Shown piece after piece: positions 62,878 to 64,000 of a DNA stretch of 64,000 nt; position 1 is the stretch's first letter, and each line of letters opens with the position of its first letter. Location of the stretch: the NCBI RefSeq assembly GCF_021397715.1, contig NZ_CP090209.1, positions 100,786 to 164,785 of the forward strand. Reading direction: 5' to 3'. The notes beneath the pieces were generated by a model. It saw only the letters and a program-made list of their open reading frames with translations. It did not search any database and had not been told where the DNA came from. Source of the DNA: Pantoea agglomerans (GTDB lineage Bacteria > Pseudomonadota > Gammaproteobacteria > Enterobacterales > Enterobacteriaceae). The position numbers were made by a program, and so were the translations under genes.

Positions 62878-63891
62878 TCATAGCGACACTTTTTCAACCG
62901 CACAGAAGCGGTGCTCTGCCAGCGAGATCACCGCCGCTTCCGCGATCGCCTGGGCTTTCAGACCATCTTCCAGTCCCGGCAGATCGCTAACCGTCTCACC
63001 GTTGAGTGAACGGACAAAGGCATCCAGCTGCGCGTAGTAGGTGGCCTGCACCCGGCTGAACCAGTCGGGCAACAGCCCGGGCTGCGCGATCTGCGCGTTC
63101 TGATAACAGGTCACGCCGCGCTGCTGCTGACTCTCAGACACCAGCATCCCGCCCGCGCCCATCACGCTGATGCGTTCATCATAGCCATAGCCGGTACGGC
63201 GAGCGTTATCCAGCTGCGCCAGGCCGCCGCGTTGCAGCCGCAGCAGCAGCGTGCTGGTGTCCACGTCGGCAAAATCGCGGATGGCGGGCAGTGCCAGCGC
63301 CGCACCCATAGCCGCCACTTCCGTCACCTCGTCATCGGTGAGCCAGCGTAGCAGGTCAAAAAAGTGGATTGCCTGATCGCGCATCTGTCCTCCTGAAGCC
63401 TGTAAATAGGCGAGCGGCGGCATCTCAGAAGAACGGCAGACCATCTGAATAAGCTCAGCTGCACCGATCCGGCCCTCCCGGAGCTGCTGCCTGAGCTGCT
63501 GATGGCTGACGTCAAAGCGGCGATTAAAGCCAACCGTCACCGGCACATTGAAGGGTAAAACCCGGTCCACCACCCGGCATGCGCGTTCCAGAGAGAGATC
63601 GATAGGTTTCTCACAGTAGATCGCTTTGCCGGCACGCGCCGCCGTCTCCAGCAGATCGGCGTGGGTAGGCGTGGCGCTGGCGATTAACACCATATCGATG
63701 CTGTCATCATTGAACACCTGGCTGGCTGACGCGGCGCAGGCGGCAAAACGCGCAGCAAACGCGGCGGCGCGTGCGCTATCCGTATCAGCGACTGAGACCA
63801 GTTCTGTTGCAGGATGCGCCTGCAGATTGGCGGCATGTACCTCACCGATAAAGCCACAGCCGATCAGAGCAACGCGTTGCTTTTTATTCAT
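62878..63891 (-). CDS. Gfo/Idh/MocA-family NAD(P)-dependent dehydrogenase (inositol 2-dehydrogenase-like)
   Basis: The 337-residue protein has an N-terminal Rossmann fold (LIGCGFIGEVHAANL), the catalytic EKP motif (IYCEKPIDLSL), GFNRRFD and the C-terminal-domain GGQMRDQAIHFFDLLRWL with the Asp-His pair. These features resemble IolG myo-inositol dehydrogenases, but related sugar dehydrogenases share them, so the substrate is open. No other iol genes are visible in the window. The gene lies 212 bp after the convergent YceI gene, without a clear terminator between them. Confidence 0.88.
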   Translation of the reverse strand: MNKKQRVALIGCGFIGEVHAANLQAHPATELVSVADTDSARAAAFAARFAACAASASQVFNDDSIDMVLIASATPTHADLLETAARAGKAIYCEKPIDLSLERACRVVDRVLPFNVPVTVGFNRRFDVSHQQLRQQLREGRIGAAELIQMVCRSSEMPPLAYLQASGGQMRDQAIHFFDLLRWLTDDEVTEVAAMGAALALPAIRDFADVDTSTLLLRLQRGGLAQLDNARRTGYGYDERISVMGAGGMLVSESQQQRGVTCYQNAQIAQPGLLPDWFSRVQATYYAQLDAFVRSLNGETVSDLPGLEDGLKAQAIAEAAVISLAEHRFCAVEKVSL

Positions 63892-64000
63892 TTATTTGAA
63901 CTCCATCATAATCCAGCGGAAAGCGGCCTTTGCAGGATAACCTTGCTGGTTACACTGACCCCATCGCGTTTTTGAGGTGTTTACCTCAGGGGAAAAAACC

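Overview
The window reads as enterobacterial DNA, most likely from Pantoea or a close Erwiniaceae relative. An arnBCADTEF lipid A modification operon, feoAB, two H-NS-type proteins, YciG, YfaZ, YgdI/R and DUF1471 proteins are all typical of Enterobacterales. The mix of an oxalate decarboxylase, an Ahr-type aldehyde reductase and a Cre-type recombinase suits a plant- or insect-associated member. No rRNA, tRNA, CRISPR array, prophage or intact insertion sequence was seen. The Cre homologue and nearby DnaA-box-like sequences would suit a large plasmid, but no replication or partition gene lies in the window, so the replicon type stays an inference.

Layout. 1-8.9 kb: HxlR regulator, metallophosphoesterase, Tat-exported oxalate decarboxylase, YdeP-type molybdoenzyme, then a divergent membrane acyltransferase and SGNH hydrolase. 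8.9-16.8 kb: a 56-residue membrane protein missed by length cut-offs, an orphan RND pump, two small stress or unknown proteins, a soluble FIST-domain chemoreceptor and Ahr. 17-22.4 kb: a UlaG-like hydrolase with a GlxA-type regulator, then two H-NS paralogues bracketing a diguanylate cyclase and a VOC protein. 22.4-26.8 kb: small envelope proteins, DUF2256 and long non-coding stretches, one of them a folded element with 13-bp inverted ends. 26.8-32 kb: feoAB and a TetR/SDR/MDR redox unit.

32.2-33.6 kb holds the main finding: a Cre-family tyrosine recombinase with all six catalytic residues conserved and, 154 bp upstream of its start, a 34-bp lox-like site (13-bp arms, 8-bp spacer) whose arms share the nine spacer-proximal bases CTTCGTATA with loxP. 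Three further inverted repeats crowd the same 180 bp.

34-46.4 kb: an NTF2-like exported protein, an AIDA-like autotransporter, and an 1856-residue kinase-like/ATPase/histidine kinase sensor coupled to a receiver-only response regulator. Two DUF1471 paralogues flank this pair and share a leader motif at the same distance from their start codons. A GC-rich nest of inverted repeats follows. 46.4-53.3 kb: amidase, GNAT acetyltransferase, LysR regulator, Fic protein and a transmembrane chemoreceptor. 53.9-61.3 kb: arnBCADTEF in one tightly overlapping operon. 62-64 kb: YceI and a Gfo/Idh/MocA dehydrogenase.

The genes share themes of envelope modification, acid or oxalate stress, redox handling, signalling and iron uptake. 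Coordinates and starts were read by eye; names come from recalled motifs and family members, without any database search.
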